A stretch of 64,000 bases of DNA from Porodaedalea pini (GCA_002794775.1 NBAY01000030.1:124001-188000); one strand, 5' to 3'; positions 1 through 12,143 are shown, numbered from the stretch's first letter. The notes: a model not told the origin generated them from the sequence alone. Translations and numbers: made by a program.

Positions 1-2285
1 CAAATGTGTCGGGATCCCTAACCGATTTCGTGTCGCAATTGCTTTGGGTTTTCAGGACTATGAGAGGATCGAAAATCATCCATTCTCGTTTGCTTCAAAG
101 CGTCTTCACGTCCTCGTTCAGGTAAATCGTGTTTCGATCGGAGTTTCTCTATTTGGCTTTATCAAACTGTTCTTAGGTGGCTAGACATCACACCTGTTGG
201 CCGGATTGTTACGAGGTACATCCAGAACTGTATTACTCAATGTCCATTGCACCTGACTATGAGGCAAGATGCACGCAGGATATGAGTACTATAGACGAAC
301 AGCTCGGCCAGATGGCGAACATATTCCTGTCTCTAACGCTCAATCTCATCTGTCTCTTTTTCTCGTCGGTGCTTATGGCAGGCTGGTATGCGCTCATTTC
401 CGGCCTTCTTGTCGCTGTTATGGGTATCTCGCTGGGGCGGGTTTACCTAAAGTGTCAAATGTGCACCAGGCGAGAAATGAGGTAAGCCTTCGTGCCTTCG
501 TGTCAGTTATAGTATTGAATGTCTTGCATCTTTGCTTTCCGAAAAAGCAACGCGAAAGCACCGGTCATGACCCAAGTCGGGACGGCCTTAGCAGGTCTTC
601 GTAAGTCAATCTTTCCAAACACTAGTAAATACCTCCTGAACTACTGTACCCGAACAGCTTCAATCAGAGCGTACAACGCTCAGGGAATCTTCTATGGCGA
701 GCTCAAGAAGCGCATCGACCTTCTCGCGCGCACCTCATACTGCTTCTACGACATCAACCGGTGGGTGTCGATCCGAGTGGATAGCCTCGGGGCGATCTTT
801 TCAGGTGTTGTAGCAGCGTATCTCGTCTATGGCGGCCGCGTTCCGGCGGGCTATGCTGGATTTACGCTGTCTGTCGTCTTGGCGTTTTCCCGCCAAATTT
901 TGTATTGGGTTCGATTTTACAATCTTGTTGAGATTCAAGGTTCGCATTTCGTTTCCGATGTCAACCCTCCCAAAGGCTTACCTTATCTTGATTTCAGCCA
1001 ATAGGTACGAGCACTCGGTAATCTGAGTAGCACAGATAATATGTAACTCATATTTCCATAGTTTGGAGAGGATGCTCGAGTTCATGCGCATCGAGCACGA
1101 GCCGGGATCAAGCGAAAACGGAAAGCCGCCGGCATACTGGCCAGCCAGTGGAGAGCTACGCGCCGAGAAGCTTTCGGCGAGATACTCAAACGGTGAACTG
1201 GACCTTTCATTACCTATCGCGTACGTGGTGCTTACACACGATCTTCTTCTAGACTCGCCTACCATACTTCGAGACATCTCATTCGTTGTAAAGTCCGGAG
1301 AACGGGTCGGCATAGGTGAGCTAGATTGACTGCTATGTGCTTTAATGACTGTAAATTGACGACTGCTCTCCATCTACCAGTCGGCCGGACTGGAGCAGGT
1401 ATATACATCGCCTTTGCGTTTCCCCAACGTGTCTACTGACCTCGTGTATAGGCAAATCTAGTATCGCCCTGGCTCTGCTGCGAGCAATCAAAACGGATGG
1501 GAAGGTCTACTACGATGGCCTGGCGACTGATGAGATAAACCTCGACGCCGTACGCGCGAATATCACACTCATCCCGCAGCAACCAGAGCTCATCCACGGG
1601 ACACTGCGCGAAAATCTGGACCCATTCGGTCAGCACGACGACGCGACACTCAATGGTGCATTAAATGCTGCAGGTTTCTTCAACATCAAAGATCTGGCTA
1701 CAAATCAGCAGTCCGCGGATGGTGAACAAAGCAGCGGTTCTTCGACCGTGCAAGATGGTCCTGGCTTGGATCAGAGCACGAGGATTGGGCTCGATACGAT
1801 GGTAGAGAGTAGCGGAACGAACTTCTCCCTTGGTCAACGCCAGATCATCGCTCTTGCACGAGCTATCGTCCGGAGGAGCAAGTTGCTGATCCTTGATGAG
1901 GCCACGGCTGCTATCGGTAAGCTGTTAGACTTGGGCTACTAGCTTTCCGAATGATACGAACATTACTCTTAACAGACTATGACACGGATGCTGCAATCCA
2001 GAAGACGCTGCGTACTGAGTTCAGCAAGGATACAACGTTGATCACCATCGCACATCGTCTGCAGACGATCATAGACTACGATAAAATTGTAAATGCCTAT
2101 ATCTTCGTGTTGTTAGACTTGCTTGTTCATGCTTTCCCTCCTTACAGATGGTTCTTGATGCAGGTGAACTCGTGGAGTTCGATAGCCCGAAAGACTTGTT
2201 GAAGAAGGAGGGCGGACATTTTCGTGCGCTTGTTGACGAGAGCGACGACCGGGAACTTCTCCGCAGTCTTGCTAACGAGCCATGA
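1..2285 (+). CDS. ABCC (MRP-type) multidrug transporter copy A, 3' part only
   Basis: This is the end of an ABC exporter; the N-terminal half lies upstream of the window. What remains is the last part of transmembrane domain 2 ([13 protein letters not shown], then membrane helices around [10 protein letters not shown]) and nucleotide-binding domain 2. NBD2 shows Walker A VGRTGAGKSS (assembled over a microexon at 1381-1398), Q-loop [16 protein letters not shown], signature FSLGQRQ, Walker [13 protein letters not shown] with the catalytic Glu, and switch His in TIAHRLQTI. The stop is TGA at 2283-2285. Family knowledge: ABCC proteins export organic anions and conjugates from the cytosol to the vacuole or outside, and NBD2 is the hydrolytically competent site. 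The last 350 codons include a tract almost identical to copy B (926-1924 versus 8043-9041). At least eight introns interrupt this part. Substrate cannot be told from sequence; the NBD features resemble the yeast Ybt1/Bpt1 group. Identity as ABCC is very secure. Confidence 0.93.
998..1004 (+). other. 7-nt microexon in ABC copy A
   Basis: The exon CCAATAG lies between an intron with donor GTTCGC at 940 and acceptor TTTCAG ending at 997, and a second intron from 1005 ending in CCATAG just before TTTGGAGAGG. Splicing gives [14 protein letters not shown] in frame, which matches the family pattern 'NSLER' at the TMD2/NBD2 junction. Skipping it would lose the frame. Confidence 0.85.
1381..1398 (+). 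other. 18-nt microexon carrying NBD2 Walker A, ABC copy A
   Basis: The exon TCGGCCGGACTGGAGCAG lies between acceptor CTACCAG (ending 1380) and a GTATAT donor at 1399. Joined to the flanks (GGC ATA G before, GC AAA TCT after) it gives GI-VGRTGAG-KSS, that is the phosphate-binding loop. Confidence 0.92.
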
Positions 2286-3011
2286 GCTTTGCTTATTTTT
2301 GAAGTCAATTGTTTGGCTGCATGTACATCATGATACTGTGAATATTCAATATACTGGGAATACTACGTTATTACATCTAGGACACCGTGACATGGGAAAT
2401 CCACTTAATCGGTCTTAATACATCCGAGTGTATCTTCTACAAGCTTATTTTCAATAAACTAAGTCCATGTCAAAATGACAGAGCAAGCTTAAGCTTGACT
2501 TGCTATAGCATAGAATTAGCATGAAGAGCATATTATCTTTTTTCATCAAGTTGAAGCTAGACATACGGCGTCCAATACGTATTAGAACGGAGTTTAAAGA
2601 CAAATAGGGTTTTCAGTGGACGCGGCTATTGCACGTGATCGTCTTGACCGGCGCGCTAACTTCTATGTCTAACTCGTAGCCTCATCGACTTCAGGGCGAA
2701 TGCAAGACTAAAGCGTGTCGATGGCATTTTATTGCAACTATCCAAATCTTCGTTACATACTTGAGGACATCCCATTCTGCCATCGGAGTCAACATTAATA
2801 TTACCGCTTCGAGTCGGACGCGCCCATCAATCTACCATCATACACTGTCCCAATCAGCATGCGAGCTGCCCTCGTGTCATGTGTAATCTCCGGAGTCAAA
2901 CCTGACTCAATCGCACGGGCTCCGCGAAGGATTATTGCGAGCTCTTGCGAGCTCTGAATGTTCCCAGCTCTAAGATCTTGCCTCCACCTTTGTTGAGTAG
3001 CGCTAGAAGAA
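2286..3011. other. Intergenic region between ABC copies A and B
   Basis: This 726-bp stretch holds the 3' flank of copy A and the presumed promoter of copy B. A short direct repeat of TTGCGAGCTC occurs near 2937-2957. I see no coding signal. Confidence 0.6.
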
Positions 3012-6000
3012 ATGACCATGGACTTGCAGACGCTTCGCATATGGACGCGTGGGGACCTTCTATACCTTCCGCCTGCACTCGTTGCCTTCTCGCTGGTCTA
3101 CATCTCTTCAAGCTACTTGCGAACCTCCTCCAATGCGGATGATAACGCGGTTGTGTGGGCGGCGGGCGATGAAGAGCGTTCTGACGTTGCATGTCGCGGA
3201 AGTCTTGCAGAAACCTTGAAAAAGCTCGATGGGGTCGCTATTCTGTTGTTCAGGCTTTCACGACTTTTGTCGGTCTTTGCGCTCTTGACGCTTGAGGTAT
3301 TTGAACTGAGCGTCGGACATGGACCCAACGCGAGAATCTTTCAGATGCCATTCTTCGTACGTTGATTATGTTGTTTCGAATTCTCATTTCCTGACTTGTT
3401 CCTGAAAGGCTTACGCCTCGATGCTCGCTATCACATCAATAGTCGCGTCTCCTCGGTGGAGAGATGCCGCGTCGTTGCATCTGGCCCTTCTGCTTTTCGT
3501 GGACTTCCTGGTTTATTTCATCCTTGATGTGTGGCCGTACGCGATGCTGTCTCCGACGCCCTTTGATCCTCCTGCAGAATCCGTAACTTGGGTTCGTCTC
3601 ATTCTCCTCACGGCCGGCGGACTCGTCATTCCTCTGGTGATGCCGCGCCCCTTCCGTCCCTCCGTGCCCGACGAAGAGCCAAGTGGATCGGAGACAGCAA
3701 GTCTGTTCTCGCGTTACTCTTACTCATATCTCGATGGCATCGTGTTCTATGCTTACCGCGTTCCTGACGTCACTATTAAGGATATGCCACAGGTCCCGGA
3801 GCCAAGGAAGATCGAAGCACTTGGAAAGCACGCGTTGGCGGCACTGGACCCTGTACAGGCCGGAAAGCGGCACATTATCTGGGGCGTGTTGCGTGTCTGG
3901 GGCAAAGACTACACTCTCTTGCTACTCTTCACGTGTCTTCACGCCCTTACGGAGTTTGCGGGACCGTATGGCATGCGGAACCTACTTGCGTAAGTAACCT
4001 ATCTGACAGGAGGCTTGGATGCTCATCAACATTATTGCTTCACACAGTTATTTAGAGACTGACGTGCCGGCAAGTAGAGTGCGACCGTGGGTATGGATCC
4101 TCGTACTTGTTATTGGACCTCTCATCTCTGCGTGCTTCCACACGCAGTTCATGTATATTGGGGTAATGTCTTGCCAAAGTCTGTTGATGTGCACTTAAGT
4201 GACTAATCAAGTATAGACGCGCATATGGGTGGGGAACACTAGCGTTTTCACTTACCTCGTGTTCCACCATGCTCTGCGCATCCGGCTCAATAGCGATACT
4301 CTCGACTCAAGCGCGGAAAAGGACCAGTCAAAATCAGTGGATGAAAGCACGCAAACGACCGCAACACCCGCGACGGCGGATGCGGAGGTAGCTGGCTCCG
4401 AGGAGTCTGCTGATACGGATGCAGCGACGACAGCGACGGCAGTAAGTGACGCGGAATCCCAGCGGACTCTAGAAGGTGGCCACTTGCAAGAAAAGTCGGG
4501 TCAACTTCTTGGCAAGATTAACAATCTCATCACGTCGGATCTCATAGCAATGTACAATTCGGACTCCATCGTCACAATCCGTAAGCCAACTCATCGCAAC
4601 CCCTTGCATTACATAAAATCTGATTCGGTTTGTGTCCCATGCTTTTAATAGCCTCATCATTACTACAACTAGGTGTTTCTATCGTTTTCTTGTATAACCT
4701 GCTTGGATGGAGGTAAGTACTAATCGTTTATGCATCCTTGGGCTTTTTGGACGTAACTGGTCACCGACAGTGCGTTTGTGGGTTTGGCTGTGATGCTAGT
4801 TTGCTGTCCTGTCCCATTGTATCTCAGTCAACGCATGGCAAATATGCAGAAGAATAAGATGCACTCTGTTCGCAATCAATTTTGCACTCTTATTGAAACG
4901 AGGCTTACATCTGGTTATTCATCAGACTGACAAACGAGTGCAATCTGTAACAGAAGGTGCTGTTCTTCCATTACCATATGTACCCGGCGTATTGAGGCGC
5001 TCAATTAATTGCAATTAGCTTTGGGAGTCCTTAGGATGCTCAAGCTCTTTGGTTGGGAGTCATACATGCTCACTAAGCTTGCTCGTCGGCGTGATGAGGA
5101 GCTGACAAAGCTGCGGCGTTTCCAAATGCTGGATATAGTATTGAATGTCGTAGACCAGATGCTACCGCTCTTTTCAAAGATCACTATGATTTCAATATAC
5201 GTGCGTTTCCTAGCCGTATACTTGAGGCTTTACATCACCGCCGCTTACAAGTTGTTACAACTGTTCTGTAGACCCTTGCTTCAAAAGGTGCTCTTTCGGC
5301 GTCTCGAATATTTGCAGCGCTTATGGTTCGTTAAGAAATATAACATTCACCTCTTTGTTCTGACGTCATTGGCCTAGATTTTCACAATGATGGAGGAGCA
5401 GCTATTTCGCATCATGTACTCTCTCCCAGGACTTCTTCGAGGTATGCAAAACCGCCCCCGACTTACATAGCTTTGTTTTCACGTCTGACACGCTTTTTGT
5501 ATTTTAAAAATATAGCCAAAGTATCATATGACCGCTACACTGACTTCCTGAACTCAGTATGTCACTGGCCTTACTTACAAAGTCTGGATGATCGAGGCTC
5601 ATGCTAGTGTAAAGACCGAACTTCTGAGCGAGGGGAATGACCTAACTAACAATACGGAAGAAAACGGATCCTCAGAGAGAGTCATGCCCGAACGGCCTGA
5701 ACGAGACGTCATAGGCTTCAAACAGTGTACATTCTCGTGGGATTCGTTCAGCAAAATTGAATCTTCGGCACAGGCGAAGCACCACACGCGCAAGCAATTC
5801 ATGCTTCGTTTCGATGACGAGGTTGACTTCAAGACCGGTCAGATCAACATCATCGTTGGTCCAACGGCATCGGGAAAGGTGCGCAGAATATATACGCTCA
5901 GTTAACCTGTCACTAACGTCCTTTTATCAGACATCTGTACTCATGGCGCTTCTCGGAGAGATGTATTACAAGCCGCATGGACTGGGCTCGTGGTATAATC

Positions 6001-9000
6001 TGCCGAGGGAGGGAGGAATTGCGTATGCTCCTCAAGAGTCGTGGGTGCTTAACGAGACCATCAAGGCAGGTCTATTTTGGAGGGCATTATCCTCCACCTT
6101 TCAATCACTGACATCCATTCTACAGGAGAACATTCTATTCGGCGAGCCATATGATGAGGAGCGGTATAAGAAAGGTGCGTTAGTCGAGGTGGAAGAGGCA
6201 CGGACTGTGACTCGCCTCTGATATTTACCTTATGGCTAGTGCTAAAGCAGTGTGCCCTCGAAAAGGATCTTGAGCTGTGGGAAGCCGGGGATCTTACAGA
6301 AGTAGGCGAGAAAGGTCTCACATTAAGGTATGTTGCTACCTTTATGGGATATCCTTCCGATGCTCAGAGGCAGCGAATTTAGCGGCGGCCAAAAGGTTCG
6401 TTTGTGAGCTGATTACGAGCAGCCTTTACTCACGACTCATGCAGGCTCGGGTGACGTTGGCGCGCGCTCTATATTCCTCGGCTTCTATTCTCCTCCTTGA
6501 TGACGCCCTTGCGGCTCTCGACGTCCATACCGCGAAATGGATAGTCAATAAAGCTCTGCGAGGCGATCTGATTCAAGGGCGCACGGTCCTGCTTGTGACT
6601 CACAACATCGCTCTTACTGCGCCTGTCGCCGGTCATGTCGTTGCCCTCAGCCATCATGGGACTGTATCTGCGCATGGACCGGTCCCAGAAGTCCTAAAGA
6701 GAGACTCGCGCCTCCGTGCTCAAGTCGACAAAGAACGCAGAGAAGTTGAGGAAGATATCGAGAGCAAGTTGGACGAGGGCAGCGAGAATAAGGATATAGA
6801 TGCAGAGGGTACGAAGAAGTCTGCAGGAAAGCTAGTTGTCGCAGAGGAAAAGGCCATGGGCCGAGTGGAAATGGCAGCAATCTTGCTCTACATTTCTAGT
6901 TTTGGCGGACCGTTATCCTGGACGCTGATAGTGGGAACGAGGTTGCTTGGGACGGCGACCTTAATCTTCCAAACATGGTTCATAGGCTACTGGTCTAATC
7001 AATACGAGACGCATCCGGCTTCGGAAATACCTGTTATGAAGTAAGTGATAGTTGGTTTGCCAACATGTTCCTTCTGACGTTGTCTACATAGATACATAAT
7101 CGTCTTTGCTCTTGCAAATGTGATAGGGGCACTGACCGATAATGGTGTGTCTCAAGTGCTTTGGGTCCTCAGGTCTATGAGAGCGTCAAAAGTCATACAT
7201 TCTCGATTGTTACAAAGCGTCTTCACGTCCTCATTCAGGTATATTTTGCCTACTGATTACACCTCATTTACTCAATTTATCTCTCTCACACTCAGGTGGC
7301 TGGACGTCACGCCGGTAGGCCGGATCATCACAAGGTACATCTTTGAACTTGCATCACACATGATCTTTTCGACTTACTACAGGCTAGATGTACACAGGAC
7401 ATGGGTACCATCGATGACGAACTGAGCCAGTCGGCAAATGCGTTTTTGTCTCTCTCCCTTATTCTTGCCTGCCTCTTTTTCTCGTCCGTACTAACGGCAG
7501 GCTGGTATGCGCTCATTTCTGGCCTTAGTATCGCTGTCATGGGTGTTCTCTTAGGACGAATCTACATGAAGTGCCAGCTTTGTATTAGACGAGAAATGAG
7601 GTAGGTTTCCCGCCTCACTTCTGTTCAAGTACTGAATATCTCGAGTCTCTCCCTCTTGAAAACAGCAACGCGAAGGCACCGGTGATGAGTCAAGTAGGTA
7701 CGGCTTTAGCTGGTCTTCGTAAGTCAATCGCTCCCAACGCCGGCAGACCCTATCTGAAATAACCGCCCGAGAAGCTTCAATCAGAGCGTATAACGCTCAG
7801 GCAATCTTCTGTGGCGAGCTCAAGAAGCGCATCGACCTTCTCTCGCGCACCTCGTATTGCTTCATTGACATCAACCGATGGATAGCGATTCGGGTGAATA
7901 GCCTTGGAGCGATCTTTGCAGGTGTTATAGCGGTGCATCTCATTTATGGAGGCCGTATACCAGCAGGATATGCTGGTTTTACATTGTCTGTCGTCTTGGC
8001 GTTTTCTCGCCAGATCTTGTATTGGGTTCGATTTCACAATCGTGTTGAGATTCAAGGTTCGCATTTCGTTTCCGATGTCAACCCTCCCAAAGGCTTACCT
8101 TATCTTGATTTCAGCCAATAGGTACGAGCACTCGGTAATCTGAGTAGCACAGATAATATGTAACTCATATTTCCATAGTTTGGAGAGGATGCTCGAGTTC
8201 ATGCGCATCGAGCACGAGCCGGGATCAAGCGAAAACGGAAAGCCGCCGGCATACTGGCCAGCCAGTGGAGAGCTACGCGCCGAGAAGCTTTCGGCGAGAT
8301 ACTCAAACGGTGAACTGGACCTTTCATTACCTATCGCGTACGTGGTGCTTACACACGATCTTCTTCTAGACTCGCCTACCATACTTCGAGACATCTCATT
8401 CGTTGTAAAGTCCGGAGAACGGGTCGGCATAGGTGAGCTAGATTGACTGCTATGTGTTTCTATGACTGTAAGTTGACGACTACTTTCCATCTACCAGTCG
8501 GCCGGACTGGAGCAGGTATATACATCGCCTTTGCGTTTCCCCAACGTGTCTACTGACCTCGTGTATAGGCAAATCTAGTATCGCCCTGGCTCTGCTGCGA
8601 GCAATCAAAACGGATGGGAAGGTCTACTACGATGGCCTGGCGACTGATGAGATAAACCTCGACGCCGTACGCGCGAATATCACACTCATCCCGCAGCAAC
8701 CAGAGCTCATCCACGGGACACTGCGCGAAAATCTGGACCCATTCGGTCAGCACGACGACGCGATACTCAATGGTGCATTAAATGCTGCAGGCTTCTTCAA
8801 CATCAAAGATCTGGCTACGAATCAGCAGTCCGCGGATGGTGAACAAAGCAGCGGTTCTTCGACCGTGCAAGATGGTCCTGGCTTGGATCAGAGCACGAGG
8901 ATTGGGCTCGATACGATGGTAGAGAGTAGCGGAACGAACTTCTCCCTTGGTCAACGCCAGATCATCGCTCTTGCACGAGCTATCGTCCGGAGGAGCAAGT

Positions 9001-9407
9001 TGCTGATCCTTGATGAGGCCACGGCTGCTATCGGTAAGCTGACCTGCTCGTTCTATTCTCGACGTCAGGCTGACACAATTCTTGCTGCGACAGATTATGA
9101 TACTGATGCTACGATCCAGAAGGCGCTGCGTGAGGAGTTCAGCAAGGACACGACTCTGATCACTATCGCGCATCGTCTTCAGACAATCATCGACTATGAT
9201 AAGATCGTATGTGTTCGCATGCATCTGCACAACAAAATACCCAGTTCATTCACTTCTTCCTTTTCAAAGATGGTTCTAGAGGCAGGAGAGCTCGTCGAGT
9301 TCGACACTCCGAAACGTCTGCTAGAGAAAGAAGGGGGGTATTTCCATGCGCTAGTGGATGAGAGCGATGATCGGGAACTTCTTCGCAGCCTTGCTGGTGT
9401 GTTATGA
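3012..9407 (+). CDS. ABCC (MRP-type) multidrug transporter copy B, complete
   Basis: A full-length ABC exporter spread over more than twenty exons, start ATG 3012 (a second ATG at 3018 is possible), stop TGA 9405-9407. Order: hydrophobic N-terminal TMD0 helices (3060-3650), TMD1 (about 3880-5560, ending ALSASRIFAAL and MEEQLFRIMY), NBD1 with Walker A GPTASGKTS, signature LSGGQK (split over a 13-nt microexon) and Walker B ILLLDDALAALD, an acidic linker, TMD2, and NBD2 with Walker A VGRTGAGKSS, signature FSLGQRQ and Walker [15 protein letters not shown]1 has Asp where the catalytic Glu would be, as is normal for ABCC; NBD2 is canonical, so the pump should be active. A Ser/Thr/Ala/Asp-rich cytoplasmic loop (about 4310-4490) interrupts TMD1. 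It sits in tandem with copy A and is more distantly related to copy C. NBD1 motifs such as WYNLPREGG and SWVLNETIKENILFG resemble the Ybt1-like group. Substrate is unknown. Confidence 0.93.
6383..6395 (+). other. 13-nt microexon carrying the NBD1 signature motif, ABC copy B
   Basis: The exon CGGCGGCCAAAAG is bounded by acceptor GAATTTAG and donor GTTCGT. Splicing TTA AG + C GGC GGC CAA AAG + GCT CGG gives LSGGQKAR, the ABC signature. Earlier acceptors in this intron would insert extra residues into the motif, so this one is preferred. Confidence 0.8.
8115..8121 (+). other. 7-nt microexon in ABC copy B
   Basis: Same CCAATAG exon and flanking splice sites as in copy A, inside the shared near-identical tract. 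Both phases fit, and the product reads [10 protein letters not shown]. Confidence 0.85.
8498..8515 (+). other. 18-nt microexon carrying NBD2 Walker A, ABC copy B
   Basis: Identical to 1381-1398. Flanking introns are 8433-8497 and 8516-8568. The product is the Walker A motif VGRTGAGKSS. Confidence 0.92.
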
Positions 9408-10043
9408 AGTACTGTTTATCTGCATGTTCAGACAAGTCCGCGGTACGTGGTTGATGTGCGTACTGTAAATGTATGGGGAGTTCGGTCTTACTAGTCGCAT
9501 AGCGCCCCGGCTATATAAAACTGATATGACAGCCTTCCATGTTGATAGAATATCCGAGGCGCTTCCCACTGCATCATCTGCAGTTTGCTGAGTTCGCTGC
9601 GTGCTCATTGTGTTCTTCTTGCTATGTCGGCTATGATAGACCAATAAGACTTGGCTCGTTTCTGCGTCGTCCCGGATGCGGACTGCCTCCTCATGCGTCT
9701 TGTGCTTCTCGGCTTCCGTCTAGAATTCAAATTGCAAAAGTCCCTTTCAAACCCTGCTTCTCGGCCTCCGTCTATTCTAATCTGCACTATGGTTCCTTCG
9801 ACCCACCAGCCACCTGAAGTTGAACAACAGTTTGCTTTTGGAAATGAATGTCAAATCACTTTGCTTCCTTTGCATTCTTATCTCGCCTATGCTGAATGAA
9901 CGCGCCTCCTCTTCATTCTAGTCATGTGGAGCGTGAAGCCAGGGTAATCTTAATTCGAGCCCATAAAGGCTTGTCTGTACAGCTCACAGCTCATAGCCCA
10001 ACGTCCTTCCTCAGGCTAGTACCACCTTCAGAACTCTATATCA
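9408..10043. other. Intergenic region; candidate TATA element
   Basis: It holds the 3' flank of ABC copy B and the upstream region of the dioxygenase. A TATATAAA stretch at 9512-9519 could be a TATA box, but it is over 500 bp from the chosen start at 10044, so the link is weak. No convincing gene is seen. Confidence 0.35.
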
Positions 10044-11497
10044 TGTTCAAGCTTGCCTCCCTTCTCGTTGTCGCCGTTGCTGTCATCAGCCAAGTCATGG
10101 GCAAGTCTTCATGCTGTAGGCTAAGCGCAAAGCTATTGCTCACTGTGCTATACTTTACAGCACACGGGGCTCCGCCGTCGGAGGCGGCTATGCTGCAACG
10201 TCGCGAGTTAAACGCAATCACTGGACAGTCTCTTCAGAAGCGCTGCGGATTTGCGCTGGCTAAAAGAAAGGCGGCGCGCATGCATAAGCGCACGTATGAC
10301 GGCCTCATTGACTTCAACAAGCGCGACAAGAATGACTCCGTCTGTGTGCTGACACCGGAGGTCACTCAGGGTCCGTACCATATTTTGGGCGAGCTTGTGC
10401 GCCAAAATATCACGCAAGGACAGGGTACATCTTGATTTACCTTGTATATTCAAATGAGAAAGTCTGACCACATCTTTATAGCGGGCATTCCTCTCGAGTT
10501 AGACATCGACTTCTTCGATTTTGACACCTGCAGACCGGTCTCGGTACGCGTTCATTCAAGTGTCGTTATATGTCGGCATGCATCTCATTGAAGATGATGA
10601 CTGAGTAGCATGTTTGGGTTGACGGGTGGTCGGCCAATGCCACCGGCTTTTAGTGAGGAAAATTTTCATTATCTCGTATTTTAGAAGCAAGACTGACAGA
10701 AATCTTGCTTAGCTCCGGATACGAGGCGGCCTCAGCTGCAGCCAACTCAGCTACTGTCAGCCTTTCACCTCCCCCCGCCCCGTCAGGGACTGGTGCATAT
10801 ACTGATGCCGACAACCCCGATGACCCGGTAACTGCTGGGCCTGGGGACGCTGACGTACGTCCCATTTTCTTTCTCTCCTTCCTTATTTCTTCGTATTGTT
10901 CATTTCTTACTGATATGATTCCTGCAGAATTTCCTGCGTGGCGCATGGCAGGCTGACGAGTTTGGACACTTGACGATGTTCTCCATCGTGCCGGGCTGGT
11001 ACAGTGAACGCTCGGTGCATTTCCACATCAAGGTTTACACTCATGGCAACGGCTCGATCGCTGAAAACGGGACTTTTGTTGCTGGTAGCGCTGTTCAGTG
11101 TGTTTATTTATTTCTATCCTGCCTCCATCAAAGTTTCTACTTCTGCACCTGCTCTGTATGGTATTTATGCTGATGGGTGTCGCCTGTATTATACAGTACG
11201 GGTCAATTCTTCTTCGAGGACGAATTCATGGAAAAGGTTGGAAATACGACGCCGTACAACACGAACAAAGTTGAGCGTCTCACGAATGCTGAGGACATTT
11301 GGTACGCGTATCAGAACGTACGTGAAGTTTGGCTCCTTTGTTCGATCGAGTATAGGGAGCTACGTGCTTACTTCAATGACTTTGCCATACAGGCGGAAGG
11401 ATACACCGCAGATATGGATATCGCATTTCTTGACAAGAACGACATAACCGCGGGCGTCGTAGGCTCGATTAGCCTCGGCCTGAACCTGTCCGTATAA
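10044..11497 (+). CDS. Secreted intradiol ring-cleavage dioxygenase-like protein
   Basis: The start at 10044 is chosen because it gives a signal peptide (MFKLASLLVVAVAVISQ); an upstream in-frame ATG at 9896 would hide it. The core has GPYHILGELVRQNI, AGIPLELDIDFFD, HVWVDGWSANATG, then the first Tyr ligand in GFYSGY (the Tyr codon is split by an intron, GGC TTT TA|C TCC), the second Tyr in PGWYSERSVHFHIKV, and the two His of HFH in the same motif. These are the four non-haem Fe(III) ligands of intradiol dioxygenases, so the site is complete. Family knowledge: such enzymes open catechol-type rings between the hydroxyls; secreted fungal members act on lignin- or plant-derived phenolics. The first intron (10101-10160) has a GC donor and is 60 nt with no stop, so its removal is uncertain. 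About seven exons. Stop TAA at 11495-11497; an extra 3' exon around 11550-11645 (IADFYWPGNSAYF) is conceivable but the phase does not fit a simple splice. Confidence 0.88.
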
Positions 11498-12087
11498 TGC
11501 TTCTAACTTTGAATATTCCTAACTTATTTCTCTTTTATAACTTGTAGGTCCTACTCCAGTCCTGAGATCGCCGATTTCTATTGGCCTGGGAACTCCGCGT
11601 ACTTCTCCTCCTTATCTGCCATTGAGAGTGCTTCTGTGGTCTATTGAAGATGCTATTGTGAGCTTATTTTCTTACTGTTTCGAGTCTGCGAGTCTGTATG
11701 TACGAAGTACGTACTGTTTTGATATCGGAGCTGTTCTACACCTTTAGTTGCGAAGAATTTTGCATTCCCACCTTTCGATTGTTGCTATCATTTTACATAG
11801 AGAAAAAAAGAAATGAATTTACTGAGATTCTTCTCGAAAGCAACTGCAAATGACGCGTAACGCTGTGTATTTTACGGTCACGTGCCTTCGACGAATCTCT
11901 GGTTCGTACAGAACGATTTAACATCGAACTTTCGCTGTCCTGCGTTTTCGGCGAACTACCGACGGCGCATCATGGAGATGACAACAATCGGCCTCAGGGC
12001 TTTCATGGCCCATGGGGATGTTCGCAGCCATGTCCCGTAAATCTAATCTTATCTTATCTGATTTGAGCTGACCGAGAGCTAGTGGCG
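11498..12087. other. Intergenic region left of the transposon
   Basis: It holds the 3' flank of the dioxygenase gene and unique sequence up to the target duplication. An open stretch at 11545-11645 reads like protein (SYSSPEIADFYWPG) and may be a lost or alternative last exon of the dioxygenase. Nothing else is recognised. Confidence 0.5.
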
Positions 12088-12095
12088 CCGGTAAC
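12088..12095. repeat. Target site duplication, left copy
   Basis: CCGGTAAC directly abuts the left terminal inverted repeat and matches 19061-19068 exactly. Confidence 0.93.
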
Positions 12096-12111
12096 AGGAC
12101 CCCCGATAATG
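12096..12111 (+). repeat. Transposon terminal inverted repeat, left
   Basis: AGGACCCCCGATAATG; its reverse complement is at 19045-19060. Confidence 0.93.
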
Positions 12112-12143
12112 CCAATTGAGGCCTGTCCCAGGAGAGGGGTGTT

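Larger units (their letters stand above)
926..1924 (+). repeat. Near-identical tract shared with ABC copy B (partner 8043-9041)
   Basis: The 999 bases differ from 8043-9041 (constant offset 7117) at only about nine positions, six of them in one intron (1316-1380). The tract covers four introns as well as exons. It begins just after a mismatch at 925/8042 and ends inside an intron at 1924/9041, where the two copies abruptly stop aligning. Outside it the copies are clearly diverged. Confidence 0.92.
8043..9041 (+). repeat. Near-identical tract shared with ABC copy A (partner 926-1924)
   Basis: Second member of the 999-bp pair. It covers the end of TMD2 and most of NBD2 in copy B, including the 7-nt and 18-nt microexons and all introns between them. 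Confidence 0.92.
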
